A stretch of DNA of 64,000 bases from Tumebacillus lacus (GTDB taxonomy: Bacteria; Bacillota; Bacilli; Tumebacillales; Tumebacillaceae). The stretch is taken from positions 310,001-374,000 of the forward strand of contig NZ_JAPMLT010000003.1 in the NCBI RefSeq assembly GCF_026410385.1, written 5' to 3'. The position numbers and the translations under genes are program-made. How positions within the stretch are numbered: the stretch's first letter is position 1; each line of letters opens with the position of its first letter. Positions 32,108 to 41,328 of this stretch are shown piece after piece. The notes under the pieces were generated by a model, which searched no databases, was not told the origin of the DNA, and saw only the letters and a program-made list of their open reading frames with translations.

Positions 32108-33866
32108 CTCTCATCAATTTCATCCCGTTCTCAATCAACGCTCCCTTCTCCTCATCACTCTCACCTGCACGCACCAACTGCGCCTCCACTCTCTCCTGCA
32201 ACTCACGCTCAACACCCCGCGCAGTCAAGATCTCCAAAATCTCCACCCGCAACAACCAATCCTCCGCAAACTCCGCTTCGATCTGTTGCAGCACATCTGC
32301 CAGCGAATCGATCAACTGCCCGTCAGACAGCTCTCCCTCGCGCAAGTCCCGCACCGCTGTGTACAGCCGATGCAAAGCTCGCTCCTCTTCCGAAAGAACA
32401 GCCTTCCCGGTCACCGTAGCCGACACAGCCACCGCCGACGCGTGAAACCGCTCCGGATCGGCAGCCCCGGCAAACACCGAGACGATCTTCGCCCCGACCG
32501 CCATGTCAAACGTTCCCCACTCCGCGCGGAACAACACCGTCTCACCGAGCGTCACCGTGCAGCGATTGAACGCGATCAACACGATCTTGCCGCCGCGACG
32601 AACCACCTCTTTCACGATGCCTTCGACTCTCACCCCGGATCGGAACTTCACGTTTGCCTTGCATCCTGCCACGATCCCGGCCCGTTGCAACAACAGATCG
32701 GAGAAGTCTTCCAACGGTGTGCTGTAGCCCTGCAACAGCCCAACCGGCGAGCCAAACCCTTCCCCGTGGTACACCTGATCATGTCCCGGCAACTCTTGAT
32801 CCGCATACGCCAACGCCGACGACCCCGTGGTTTTCAGGTAGACCGCTTCCCCCTGCTCATCGAACACGAGATCGGTAAACGTCCCCGTCACCTGCAACCC
32901 CGACGCATACACCGCCGTCGCCGTCGCACCGGAATCGACCGCTTTCACAAGGCTTTGCGTCCCGCCGACACGGAACGCCATCCCCGCCGCAAATCGCTCA
33001 ATCGCCTCCGTCAACTGATCAAAATCCCGACACACAAACAACTGCGGCTGCGGCTTCGTGATGTCGTAGTCGGTCGCGATGCACGCCTCCAGCGAGAACG
33101 GAATCTTCCGCACCGCCGGTGCCAAACAGCTCCGGCTCTCCCCCATCGACGACAACAACCCCGCCCCGTAAATCTTCGGATCTTCGAGGTCGCCGATCAG
33201 CCCGTATTCCACCGTCCACCAGTACAGCCGCGCCAACAACGTCGCCTCCGAAGAAGACGTCACCGCCGCAATCGCCGCATCCAACCGCCGCTCCGAAGCG
33301 GCGATCTGCTCGTCTGTCGCCTTCGGATCTTCTTTCAAAATCGACAACAGCCGAATCGCTTCATAGACCTCAAGGTCCTCTTTCGAAGACAAAGCCTTGC
33401 GCCCGATCTCACCGAACCGCCGCAAAAACCGCCCGTATGCCTCATCATGCAGCATCGGAGCATGCCCTGCCGATTCGTGGATGATGTCCGGGGCCGGCGT
33501 GTACGCGATATGAGCCAGAGTGCGCATGTCACAGGCGATCGGCAAGATCCCATGCGCCTGAAAATCAAAAAACGCCACAGGCGGGATAAACCCGTCGACG
33601 GCGACCGCTCCCCAACCCATCGCGGACAGCTCGGCACTCATCGTCGTGATATCAGGAATCGACTCAATCGACATCCCGGTGGAAAGCAACCCGTCCCGGT
33701 AGGAGCCATAGCCCTTTTCCTGAAGAAACGCGCTGTTTTGGCGCAGCACATAACGCCACACCGCCTGGTCGACCGGCGTGTACTTCGCATAGTGCTGATC
33801 CACCACAAACTGTCGCAAATGGGCAGGGACGGCAGGCCCCTGAGTCGTCAGAGTCGTTGTACTCAT
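32088..33866 (-). CDS. Aromatic amino acid hydroxylase (phenylalanine 4-monooxygenase family)
   Basis: About 592 residues, the long form known from Bacilli. The catalytic domain is N-terminal (about 10-300). The iron-binding facial triad appears as HESAGHAPMLHDE (two His, about 127-132) and a downstream Glu in the WWTVEYGLIGD segment. IYGAGLLSSMGES is also characteristic. The enzyme uses tetrahydrobiopterin and O2 to hydroxylate phenylalanine or another aromatic residue. The C-terminal 280 residues are an extra domain of unknown role. AGGAGAG precedes the ATG. The stop lies inside a 117-base repeat. Substrate is not certain. Confidence 0.88.
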   Translation of the reverse strand: MSTTTLTTQGPAVPAHLRQFVVDQHYAKYTPVDQAVWRYVLRQNSAFLQEKGYGSYRDGLLSTGMSIESIPDITTMSAELSAMGWGAVAVDGFIPPVAFFDFQAHGILPIACDMRTLAHIAYTPAPDIIHESAGHAPMLHDEAYGRFLRRFGEIGRKALSSKEDLEVYEAIRLLSILKEDPKATDEQIAASERRLDAAIAAVTSSSEATLLARLYWWTVEYGLIGDLEDPKIYGAGLLSSMGESRSCLAPAVRKIPFSLEACIATDYDITKPQPQLFVCRDFDQLTEAIERFAAGMAFRVGGTQSLVKAVDSGATATAVYASGLQVTGTFTDLVFDEQGEAVYLKTTGSSALAYADQELPGHDQVYHGEGFGSPVGLLQGYSTPLEDFSDLLLQRAGIVAGCKANVKFRSGVRVEGIVKEVVRRGGKIVLIAFNRCTVTLGETVLFRAEWGTFDMAVGAKIVSVFAGAADPERFHASAVAVSATVTGKAVLSEEERALHRLYTAVRDLREGELSDGQLIDSLADVLQQIEAEFAEDWLLRVEILEILTARGVERELQERVEAQLVRAGESDEEKGALIENGMKLMRVGCRAG

Positions 33867-33901
33867 CTCTTTTTCTCTCCTCTCCCGCATTGGGTGCTTT
33901 A

Positions 33902-33931
33902 GCACATAAAAGCATATGTGCATAAAAGCAT
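33902..33931. promoter_or_regulatory. Candidate operator upstream of the hydroxylase gene
   Basis: Two exact copies of CATAAAAGCAT start 16 bases apart (33905 and 33921). The first overlaps a palindrome GCACATA-N6-TATGTGC (33902-33921). They lie 36-65 bases before the start codon. Confidence 0.5.
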
Positions 33932-34071
33932 AAAAGTGTTGAAGCTATTGTATGACCATTCCCGCCGCTTGGCAAGACCCCAACGCACACAATTTTGTTA
34001 AATTTACATCGACCGCGTTGTGTTACGATAAGGGAAGAAGCCCGGAAAGTGTGAACATCTGCCAATTGTGG

Positions 34072-34077
34072 TATACT
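34072..34077 (+). promoter_or_regulatory. Candidate -10 of hemQ
   Basis: TATACT preceded by TGG (extended -10), 42 bases before the start codon. The -35 region is weak. Confidence 0.45.
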
Positions 34078-34118
34078 AACGGGGAAATTTTGAGCGAAAA
34101 ATGAGGAGCTGTTTTCAG

Positions 34119-34871
34119 ATGAGCCAAAACGAAGCATTGCTGACTCTGGAAGGCTGGTACGTCCTGCATGACTTCCGGAAAATCGATTGGGATACGTGGA
34201 AAATGGTTTCGGAAGAAGAGCGTCAAGGCGCACTCGACGACCTGATGAACTTCATCAACGAGTTTGGCGCGGTTGAAACCGACAAAACCGGCAGCACCGC
34301 AATGTACTCGATCCTCGGGCACAAAGCAGACTTTGTTTTCATGTTCCTGCGCCCGACCCTCGAAGAACTGAACGCGGTCGAGACCGCTTTTAACAAGACC
34401 CGCTTTGCGGACTTCACCGCTCCGGCGTACTCCTACGTCTCCGTGGTCGAGCTGTCCAACTACGTCAACACCACCGGTGAAGACCCGTACCAAGACCCGG
34501 CGATCCGCGCCCGCCTGTACCCGGAACTCCCGAAGTCGAACCACATCTGCTTCTACCCGATGAACAAAAAACGTCAAGGCGAAGACAACTGGTACATGCT
34601 GACCATGGAACAACGCCGCGAACTGATGCGCGCCCACGGCATGGTCGGCCGCAAATACGCAGGCAAGATCAAGCAGATCATCACCGGCTCCGTCGGCTTC
34701 GACGACTGGGAATGGGGCGTCACCCTCTTCGCAGACAACGCGCTGGAGTTCAAGCACATCGTCTACGAAATGCGCTTCGACGAAGTCTCCGCCCGCTACG
34801 GCGAGTTCGGCAACTTCCTCGTCGGCAACATCATGGATGCGGACAAGTTCCAAGCGATGCTGCGCGTGTAA
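34119..34871 (+). CDS. hemQ: Coproheme decarboxylase HemQ
   Basis: 250 residues, the family norm. HemQ removes two propionate carboxyls from coprohaem, the last step of the haem route of Gram-positive bacteria. Typical blocks are [33 protein letters not shown] (substrate-side Tyr), [58 protein letters not shown] (proximal His in AHG) and [15 protein letters not shown]. The ATG at 34119 follows GAGGAG. The other haem genes are not in the window. Confidence 0.96.
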   Translation: MSQNEALLTLEGWYVLHDFRKIDWDTWKMVSEEERQGALDDLMNFINEFGAVETDKTGSTAMYSILGHKADFVFMFLRPTLEELNAVETAFNKTRFADFTAPAYSYVSVVELSNYVNTTGEDPYQDPAIRARLYPELPKSNHICFYPMNKKRQGEDNWYMLTMEQRRELMRAHGMVGRKYAGKIKQIITGSVGFDDWEWGVTLFADNALEFKHIVYEMRFDEVSARYGEFGNFLVGNIMDADKFQAMLRV

Positions 34872-34883
34872 TCGCGTACATAC

Positions 34884-34918
34884 AAAAACCCTCGATGGTC
34901 GCTCATCGAGGGTTTTTT
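34884..34918. terminator. Terminator after hemQ
   Basis: AAAAACCCTCGATG / CATCGAGGGTTTTTT stem 12 bases after the hemQ stop. Confidence 0.88.
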
Positions 34919-34940
34919 GCATGCGGTATTTTCAAACCTG

Positions 34941-35582
34941 TCACTGGAATTCCTTCTCAATCTCCGAGATCAACTGTTCACCCGTCCAGTTTTCCACTTG
35001 CTCGGTGACGCCCATCTTTCCGTATGAAATGATCTTTTCTTTCAAATAACCTGCATTCCGGTCAAACTTTCCTACCCGCTCGCCCTTGTTGTTCTTTACT
35101 TTATATTTGCCCTCTCCTCCAAGGCAATAATATTTGTCGCCTTTGTCCATGAACAAGAGGTATACGCCTTCATCGAATAGTGGGTCACGCTTCGATTCAA
35201 ATTTCTTCCCCTCATACACGCCGCCTGTTTCATTGAGGGTAATCTCCGTGTTCTCGATCTCTTTCGGACCTTTGTACACTTTGAGCACTTGGAAGTCATT
35301 GTGCGTTTCTACGATCCCGCCTTCAAGGCGAGACGGTTGTTTCTCAAGAAACTCGGCGACTACGATGTACGTGCTGTTCTCTTGAAGTTCCTGCAAATTC
35401 TTATATTCCCGAGGAAGCGCAAACTCGTACTCATGGACGGGCATTTCTGCAAGAGTTGCTTGTGTTGATGTTGCTGTGATGTCAGCTTTATTCGTCTGCT
35501 GTACTTGGTTCAGAGAAAAATAGAGTCCCACGCTAACGACGATCCCCAAGGCCACTAAACATCCGACTTTTGCTTTATTCAT
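34941..35582 (-). CDS. Membrane-anchored protein of unknown function (copy 1)
   Basis: 213 residues starting at 35582 (GGAGGG before the ATG). An N-terminal span (about 5-25, VGCLVALGIVVSVGLYFSL) anchors a soluble outer domain. That domain includes YIVVAEFLEKQPSRLEGGIV, DFQVLKVYKGPKEIENT and EGVYLLFMDKGDKYYCLGG. A related gene lies at 36268-36885, with a middle block almost identical at DNA level. No known catalytic motif. Confidence 0.75.
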   Translation of the reverse strand: MNKAKVGCLVALGIVVSVGLYFSLNQVQQTNKADITATSTQATLAEMPVHEYEFALPREYKNLQELQENSTYIVVAEFLEKQPSRLEGGIVETHNDFQVLKVYKGPKEIENTEITLNETGGVYEGKKFESKRDPLFDEGVYLLFMDKGDKYYCLGGEGKYKVKNNKGERVGKFDRNAGYLKEKIISYGKMGVTEQVENWTGEQLISEIEKEFQ

Positions 35583-35667
35583 TGTAGCCCTCCAATTTCT
35601 TACTATAAATAGAAAGCCTCTTGCGTTACACCTTAAGGTTCTGGCAGAAAGAAACCAGGTGCCTTTT

Positions 35668-36189
35668 CTACACGGCAATTTCTGTTCGTTCCCAACTATC
35701 CAGTACATCAGTTTTCATTTCCCAATAGTCGAGCATGTCATCCGGAGAGTTAGGCACTTCCACTGTTGTGTTAATCGTACAATTCACGAATCCAGCACCA
35801 GAGTCTACTGACACGACAAGTACCTCGTAGTTATTGAAATAAAATTTAACTCCAACGTCCTGAGATACTCTCCATTCGATATGCTCTTCCGATACCCATT
35901 TCACCTCATCGCGAATTATTGAAACTCTTTCTAATTCTCCTACACACAATTCGTCCCATTTGTACTCATTCTCAGGGGAAGTAGTTAACGAGAATATCGG
36001 GTACTCGTCGTGGTCCTGTTTTCCTGTGGGTACATTTAGCAAATATAGGTTTGTATCTACTTGGAATTTAACAGCCAGATACATCCCGTTAAATTCAGTA
36101 GCGACATAGCTCGTTATACATTTGCCGATCAGTTTCTGAAGTTCTGTAATATCTTGACTCACCATGGTGTTGTTCATTTCAAAACTCAT
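35668..36189 (-). CDS. Hypothetical protein, 173 aa, between the two copies
   Basis: Begins MSFEMN after a GGAGG site. It is soluble and rich in aromatic, Val and acidic residues (YLAVKFQVDTNLYLLNV, WVSEEHIEWRVSQDVGVKFY), suggesting a beta-rich fold. No membrane span and no family recognised. Base composition is more AT-rich than the surrounding genes, which suggests later acquisition. Confidence 0.7.
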   Translation of the reverse strand: MSFEMNNTMVSQDITELQKLIGKCITSYVATEFNGMYLAVKFQVDTNLYLLNVPTGKQDHDEYPIFSLTTSPENEYKWDELCVGELERVSIIRDEVKWVSEEHIEWRVSQDVGVKFYFNNYEVLVVSVDSGAGFVNCTINTTVEVPNSPDDMLDYWEMKTDVLDSWERTEIAV

Positions 36190-36267
36190 ACTAGTCCTCC
36201 ATATCATGGTGTCCCTTTTGTTTATGTCAACAATAGGTGTGCCATCAGAGAGTGGACACATCGACTT

Positions 36268-36885
36268 TTAATCGGTACCCTTCTCAATCTCCGAGATCAA
36301 CTGTTCGCCCGTCCAGTCTGCCACTTGCTCTTTGACGCCCATGTTTCCGTACGAGGTGATCTTTTCTTTCAAATAACCTGCATTCCGCTCAAACTTTCCT
36401 ACCCGTTCGCCCTTGCTGTTCTTTACTTTGTATTTGCCTGCTCCGATGCCGAGGCAATAATATTTATCACCTTTGTGCATGAACAAGAGGTATACGCCTT
36501 CATCAAAGAGTTTGTTGTTCGGCGATTGATATTTCTTTCCCTCATAGATACCACCGGTTTCATTGACCGTAATCGCCGTATTCTCGATTTCTTTAGGCCC
36601 TTTGTACACTTTGAGCACTTGGAAGTCATTGTGCGTTTCTACGATCCCACCTTCAAGTCGAGACGGTTTTTTCTCAAGAAACTCGGCGACTACGATGTAC
36701 GTGCTTTCTTCTTGAAGCTCTTGCAGATTCTTATAATCCCGATCCAATGCAAACGCGTACTCAATCACCGGCATTTTCGTTTGAGTTGCTTGCGGCGCTT
36801 GCTGTGCTTGATTCAATGATACATAAAGTCCAGCGACCACAACGATCCCCAAGGCCGCGATACTTGCGGTTATTCCATAATTCAT
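36268..36885 (-). CDS. Membrane-anchored protein of unknown function (copy 2)
   Basis: 205 residues, a paralogue of copy 1 over its whole length. An N-terminal span (about 5-24) precedes the outer domain with YIVVAEFLEKKPSRLEGGIV, FQVLKVYKGPKEIENTAIT and GVYLLFMHKGDKYYCLG. GGAGG precedes the ATG. Ends with a terminator upstream of its own start (36923-36963) that belongs to the next operon. Function unknown. Confidence 0.75.
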   Translation of the reverse strand: MNYGITASIAALGIVVVAGLYVSLNQAQQAPQATQTKMPVIEYAFALDRDYKNLQELQEESTYIVVAEFLEKKPSRLEGGIVETHNDFQVLKVYKGPKEIENTAITVNETGGIYEGKKYQSPNNKLFDEGVYLLFMHKGDKYYCLGIGAGKYKVKNSKGERVGKFERNAGYLKEKITSYGNMGVKEQVADWTGEQLISEIEKGTD

Positions 36886-36922
36886 GGTTGTACCTCCAAT
36901 TATTTACAATCCATTATAAAGC

Positions 36923-36963
36923 AAAAACCCCTTTGATGGACGTATCCATCGAAGGGGTTTTTC
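36923..36963. terminator. Terminator after the nos gene cluster
   Basis: AAAAACCCCTT-GATGGA / TCCATC-GAAGGGGTTTTT stem, 20 bases beyond the nosF stop on the minus strand. Confidence 0.85.
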
Positions 36964-36983
36964 ATGCACAGACCGGTCTGTGC

Positions 36984-37706
36984 TCATTCGGTTCGTTTGA
37001 GGGACGCGCGAAAAGCCGCATTCAACCCGGCCGCGCCGTACTGTTGTTTGAAGCTTTCAACGCTCCCGTGTTGGATCACGCGGCCTTGGTTGAGAAAGAT
37101 GGCTTCATCTGCGACCGCTTCGGCCACATCCAATTGGTGCGTGGAAAACAGGACCGAGTGACCGGCCGCTTTCAAGCGGGTCAGCAAGTCGGACAACGAC
37201 TCCATCCAATAGGGATCGAGGCCGTTGGTCGGCTCATCGAGGACCAACAGAGCCGGCTGGGCCAGCAATGCTTGCGCCAACAAGAGTCGCTGCCTCATCC
37301 CTTTGGAGAAGCGGAAGACCGTTTTGCCCTTCGCCTCGGTCAGACCCACGAGTTCCAGTACGTCTGCCGCACGCTGTTCTCCTACTCCGCGCAGTCCGGC
37401 GTAGAAACGGATCGTATCCCACGCGTTCAATCCGCCGGAGAATTGAAAATCGTCCGGCATGTAGCCGATCTGTTTGGCATAGGCCGCCCGTTGCGAGTGG
37501 GCATCCAGCCCCTGCACGAGGATCGTGCCCGTGGTGGGGCGGCTGATCCCGACGACCATTTTCAAGATCGTGCTCTTCCCCGCTCCGTTTCCTCCGCACA
37601 GGGCCAGCACGCGCCCGGTATCCAGAGTAAAAGAAAGCGGCTCGACGAGTGTCTTGCCGCCCGCTTTTTTGCTGACATGGTTCACTTCCAAGCAAGCATT
37701 ACCCAC
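36984..37706 (-). CDS. nosF: ABC transporter ATPase, NosF-like
   Basis: 240 residues starting at a GTG that overlaps the nosY stop. Walker A is CGGNGAGKST (about 38-46), the signature FSKGMRQRLLLA, and Walker B LLVLDEPTNGLDP. It pairs with the NosY membrane protein. In nitrous-oxide reducers NosDFY delivers sulfur or copper for assembly of the NosZ copper centre, with NosL as the copper chaperone. Here no nosZ is nearby. Confidence 0.88.
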   Translation of the reverse strand: MGNACLEVNHVSKKAGGKTLVEPLSFTLDTGRVLALCGGNGAGKSTILKMVVGISRPTTGTILVQGLDAHSQRAAYAKQIGYMPDDFQFSGGLNAWDTIRFYAGLRGVGEQRAADVLELVGLTEAKGKTVFRFSKGMRQRLLLAQALLAQPALLVLDEPTNGLDPYWMESLSDLLTRLKAAGHSVLFSTHQLDVAEAVADEAIFLNQGRVIQHGSVESFKQQYGAAGLNAAFRASLKRTE

Positions 37707-38523
37707 GTCCCCGCCCCCTTTCCCAGATCCAACTCGAAAGGCCCAAAAAGCCGATCATCCAAAAACACCCGAACACGAGGGCGGTCGCGATCCCCCATTG
37801 GCTGTTGATCCAGTCGATCCATTGGTAATAATCAGGTCCGAACACTGCTCCGCCGCCCAATCGGGTCACGGTGACGATGCGTACCAGTTCGGCCGGATTG
37901 AACAGTGTGAGCAGGCCCAAAGCGGGTTTGATCACCGGATAGGGCAGCGTGTTCAGGACGGCGATTAAAAGCGTCGGCCACGCGAGCACGGTCACAAACC
38001 AGATGCCGACCCCGTAGGTCAACGCTTGCCATCTGTTTTTGGCCAAGGAACCGACGACGACGGCCAAGGCCAGATACAGAAACAGGAGGGCCGCCGAAAA
38101 CGACACGTAGGCAGTCACCCCGGAGAAGGTGAGCGGTTGTCCGGCCCAGACACCCACGACGCCGTAGAGACCCAGTCCTGTTGCCAAGATGGCCAGCAAT
38201 ACGACCGACAGTCCGAGGAATTTCCCGATCAAAAATGAGGAGGAGGACAGCGCGTAGGTCGAGAGCAATGTCCAGGAGCCGTCCTCTTTTTCTGCGGTCA
38301 GTGAAAAAGACCCGAGCAACAAGGTCATCATCGGCAGCAGGTACAGGGTCAGGTTGATCATCGTGCCGGTGGCGTGCGTGTATCCTTGAAATCCCATGGA
38401 TTGATTCGATTGGATCAACAGCAAAGAGATGCTGAACACACTGAATAAGAGCAAAAATGAATACGACCACGGATTGCGAAATCCGATCTGCATCTCACGT
38501 TTTGCGATGAACCAGACGCTCAT
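37699..38523 (-). CDS. nosY: ABC transporter permease, NosY-like
   Basis: 274 residues with six membrane spans. It has the FSLTAEKEDGSWTLL segment typical of the NosY/ABC-2 group and an N-terminal FIAKREMQIGFRNPWSY amphipathic stretch. It forms the membrane channel for NosF. Translation is tightly spaced: 4 bases after nosL and overlapping nosF. Confidence 0.88.
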   Translation of the reverse strand: MSVWFIAKREMQIGFRNPWSYSFLLLFSVFSISLLLIQSNQSMGFQGYTHATGTMINLTLYLLPMMTLLLGSFSLTAEKEDGSWTLLSTYALSSSSFLIGKFLGLSVVLLAILATGLGLYGVVGVWAGQPLTFSGVTAYVSFSAALLFLYLALAVVVGSLAKNRWQALTYGVGIWFVTVLAWPTLLIAVLNTLPYPVIKPALGLLTLFNPAELVRIVTVTRLGGGAVFGPDYYQWIDWINSQWGIATALVFGCFWMIGFLGLSSWIWERGRGRG

Positions 38524-38526
38524 CGG

Positions 38527-39198
38527 TTACATCCCCGATTTCATACCGGAACCCGACATTTCGCTGCCACCGGTCGAATGCCCGTTGTTCGACATGCCGC
38601 CATGTCCGTCCGTCTTATGCCCGTCTGTGGATGCACCGCCGTGTCCGTCCATCTTTTGCCCGTCTGTCGATGCACCGCCATGTCCACCGGACATGCCTTT
38701 TTTGTGTTTTTCCATCAGCTTTTTCATCATGTCTTTGTTGCGTTCCCAACCGTGCTCCAGCAGTTCGTCATAGGTGAGCAGTTCACCGTGCCCGTGTTTG
38801 GCGAGGAAGGCCTCCGCATCCGTTTTCTTTTTAAAGGAAATGACGTTGTAGGCCATCGGCGTTTCGATCTCTTGGTCAAATACATACGTCGCTTCTTCGA
38901 TCTTGACCCACTCCGACGTGTGATAATCGCGGACAAACTGCGCCTCTACTTGCTCCGTTCCGTTTTTATCCGTCCATGAAACCAAACACCCGAGGTCGTC
39001 GAACTTCATCGCCTTGCCGTTTTTCTGCACCATTTCGACCGCATATTGGTTGTTGTGAACCAACATGTTGCAGGTGTCGCACTTGTCCACTTTTTCGTCT
39101 ATCGCCACCGGCTTCGGTTCCGCATTTCCACACCCCGCCACACTTGTTGCGAGCACAAACGCTGCGAGGACGCCAAAAAAGATCGGTTGTTTTTTCAT
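38527..39198 (-). CDS. nosL: NosL-like copper-binding lipoprotein
   Basis: 223 residues. A lipoprotein signal ends LATSVAGC (Cys about 23), so it is anchored outside the membrane. CDTCNM (about 40-45) is the NosL Cu(I) motif. The C-terminal 60 residues are rich in His, Met and Gly (for example KMDGHGGASTDGHKTDGHGG), a further metal-binding tail not usual for NosL. The start overlaps the nosD stop in an ATGA. Confidence 0.92.
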   Translation of the reverse strand: MKKQPIFFGVLAAFVLATSVAGCGNAEPKPVAIDEKVDKCDTCNMLVHNNQYAVEMVQKNGKAMKFDDLGCLVSWTDKNGTEQVEAQFVRDYHTSEWVKIEEATYVFDQEIETPMAYNVISFKKKTDAEAFLAKHGHGELLTYDELLEHGWERNKDMMKKLMEKHKKGMSGGHGGASTDGQKMDGHGGASTDGHKTDGHGGMSNNGHSTGGSEMSGSGMKSGM

Positions 39199-40514
39199 GA
39201 TGACACTCTCCTTCTATAACTTCGCCAAAATGGGTAGAATCCTGCGCCGAGCAGCAGCAGGGAAAACACAAGCACCGACCCCTGCGCGGGAGATGGCTCG
39301 CTCGTTTCGCTCCCCGGCGGGGACATCAGCGGCGAGGGGTCATGCAACCACTGGTCTGTATCGCTGGTCGACAGGTCTTCCAAGACGGTCAAACCGGGCG
39401 ATTGGAAAAATAATTGATACGCCGATACCGCATCGGTCAGCGAGAGAAAGAACGGCGACGCCTGATAGGAGAGGTCCGATGAGCCGTCACCGTTCACATC
39501 AAGTCCCTGGTGGTCGTCCCAGTAGTTTCCGGAAACGAGGTTGTCGCGGCTTTCAATCGCCTGTGCTTGCACGGCGTTTCCGCTCCATGTATTGGCGTGA
39601 AACTGGTTTTGAGCCGATTCTTGCATCCGCATTCCCAAAAAGTTGCGGGTGACTCGATTGTTCGCGATGCGGTTTCCAGTCGCTGCATCGACGTGGAGTC
39701 CGATCCGGTTTCCATCGATCAAGTTGTTCACGATCTCAGCACTTTCGACCTGGTAGAGAAAGATGCCTTGCGACTGGGCATGACCCGCTTGCTTCGTGAT
39801 GCGGTTGCCGACGATTCGACTCCCGACGTCTTCCATCACCATCGCGCCCGTCACGTTTTGTTGCAGATCGTTGTCGGTCACTTCCGACCGATGCGAGAAC
39901 ATCATGTGCACAGCATAACGGGAATTGGAAATGCGATTGTGTGTGATCAGGGTGTTCTCACTGTTGTCGAGATACACCCCGTCTTTCACGTGATCCAAAA
40001 CAGAATCTTCGATCCGGTTGTCATCCGAGTTCCAGATCTCGATGCCGTTTCTCCGCTTTTTCAAATCGGGTTCACGGCCGCTGATGTGCAACCCCTGAAG
40101 GACGTTCCGGTTTGCGTGTTCAAGTTTGACGGCGATCCCTTTCGTTTGGATGGTGAGATCGCGAAATCTATTGTCATCGCCACGTACTGCCAGTCCGCCC
40201 CGCTCATCGGACAGGTTCAAACCGCTGATCGTGGCTCCATCTGTTTCAACCCGCAACAGCGGGGTTTCCGGTGACGAGTGCACAGGACGGATGATCGTGG
40301 CATCCTGACCTGACAGGTGAATCGGTTTGTCGATCAGCAAAGGTCCCTCATACGTTCCGGGCGGCAGTCGCACGATGTCTCCGGGCTTTGCTTGGTCCAG
40401 CACGCTCTGCACGTCCACCGGGCGATCCGCAGCCTGAACGGGCACAGCCATGATCAGAGCGGGTACGACCAGAAACGAGAGGTATCGTCGCATGCTTTTT
40501 GCAAAATCGATCAT
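39195..40514 (-). CDS. nosD: NosD-like beta-helix copper/sulfur-delivery protein
   Basis: About 439 residues. A signal peptide ends VPVQAA. The body is a right-handed beta-helix of NosD/CASH repeats with many N-x-I/L-x-x-N rungs (NRNVLQGLHI, DNRIEDSVLD, NTLITHNRISN). A C-terminal membrane helix (VLVFSLLLLGAGFYPFW) anchors it. The ATG at 40514 follows GGGGGT. It is the first gene of the nosD-L-Y-F operon. Confidence 0.92.
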   Translation of the reverse strand: MIDFAKSMRRYLSFLVVPALIMAVPVQAADRPVDVQSVLDQAKPGDIVRLPPGTYEGPLLIDKPIHLSGQDATIIRPVHSSPETPLLRVETDGATISGLNLSDERGGLAVRGDDNRFRDLTIQTKGIAVKLEHANRNVLQGLHISGREPDLKKRRNGIEIWNSDDNRIEDSVLDHVKDGVYLDNSENTLITHNRISNSRYAVHMMFSHRSEVTDNDLQQNVTGAMVMEDVGSRIVGNRITKQAGHAQSQGIFLYQVESAEIVNNLIDGNRIGLHVDAATGNRIANNRVTRNFLGMRMQESAQNQFHANTWSGNAVQAQAIESRDNLVSGNYWDDHQGLDVNGDGSSDLSYQASPFFLSLTDAVSAYQLFFQSPGLTVLEDLSTSDTDQWLHDPSPLMSPPGSETSEPSPAQGSVLVFSLLLLGAGFYPFWRSYRRRVSS

Positions 40515-40661
40515 GGTGACCCCCTTCCTTCCTGCACCATTATAGCCCCTTCGACCCTCTCGTCCCATGACTCAAACGGGCTATTCTGAGACATCACGTT
40601 TCTTGAACAGTTGCTCGACTTGTGATAATTTGGAAAGAATCGAGAAGGAGAGGATCAGAGG

Positions 40662-41210
40662 ATGAGTACCTTGCACGGCGATCAGATTTACGTGAGAACC
40701 CTTGAGGAATCAGATGCGGAAGCGTTGTTGGCGGTGGAGGAGCGCAACCGGGAGTTTTTCCAGACGTTCACTGCGCTGCGCCGCCCCGACTTTTACACAC
40801 TGGAAGGGCAGCGCACTCGAATCAAGAAAAGTGCCGAACTGAGAGCGGAAGACCAGCAATATATGTTTGGCATCTTCTTGAAAGAGAGAGATGAATTGAT
40901 CGGCTGGGTATCGCTGACAGAAGTGCTCCGAGGTGCCTTGGAGAGTTGCTATGTCGGGTATATGCTGGATCGGTCGCACAACGGGCAAGGCTGTATGACC
41001 GAGGCGGTTCGGCTGGTTGTCTCGTACGCGTTTGATGAACTCAAACTCCATCGAATCGAAGCCGGCGTGATGCCCCATAACATCGGGTCGATTCGCGTTT
41101 TGGAAAAGTCGGGCTTCCATAAAGAAGGCATCGCGAAGAAGAACGTCAAGATCAACGGCCGCTGGGAAGATCATCAGATCTTGGCGATCGTCAACGAAGC
41201 GGATCTGTAA
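40662..41210 (+). CDS. GNAT acetyltransferase of the RimJ/RimL type
   Basis: 182 residues. The acetyl-CoA loop is matched in MLDRSHNGQGCMTEAVRLVV (about 108-127). HRIEAGVMPHNIGSIRVLEKSGFHKEG is the signature C-terminal part. RimJ/RimL-type enzymes acetylate N-termini of ribosomal proteins or small amines. AGGAGAGGATC precedes the ATG. Single gene, divergent from nosD. Substrate unknown. Confidence 0.9.
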   Translation: MSTLHGDQIYVRTLEESDAEALLAVEERNREFFQTFTALRRPDFYTLEGQRTRIKKSAELRAEDQQYMFGIFLKERDELIGWVSLTEVLRGALESCYVGYMLDRSHNGQGCMTEAVRLVVSYAFDELKLHRIEAGVMPHNIGSIRVLEKSGFHKEGIAKKNVKINGRWEDHQILAIVNEADL

Positions 41211-41285
41211 GATCGAGACAAGCACGTCCAACTTTTAAGAATCGACACCTGCAGCGACACCGAAACAGACAACTCGATCCATACG

Positions 41286-41319
41286 AAAAACCCCTCCCGG
41301 TGGTGCCGGGAGGGGTTTT
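41286..41319. terminator. Terminator between the GNAT and DUF3231 genes
   Basis: AAAAACCCCTCCCGG / CCGGGAGGGGTTTT stem, loop about 6; works in both directions. Confidence 0.85.
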
Positions 41320-41328
41320 GGCATCGTG

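Noticed and set aside
36984-40514. Nitrous-oxide reduction by this organism
   Set aside because: Only accessory genes are present in the window; the catalytic nosZ is not.
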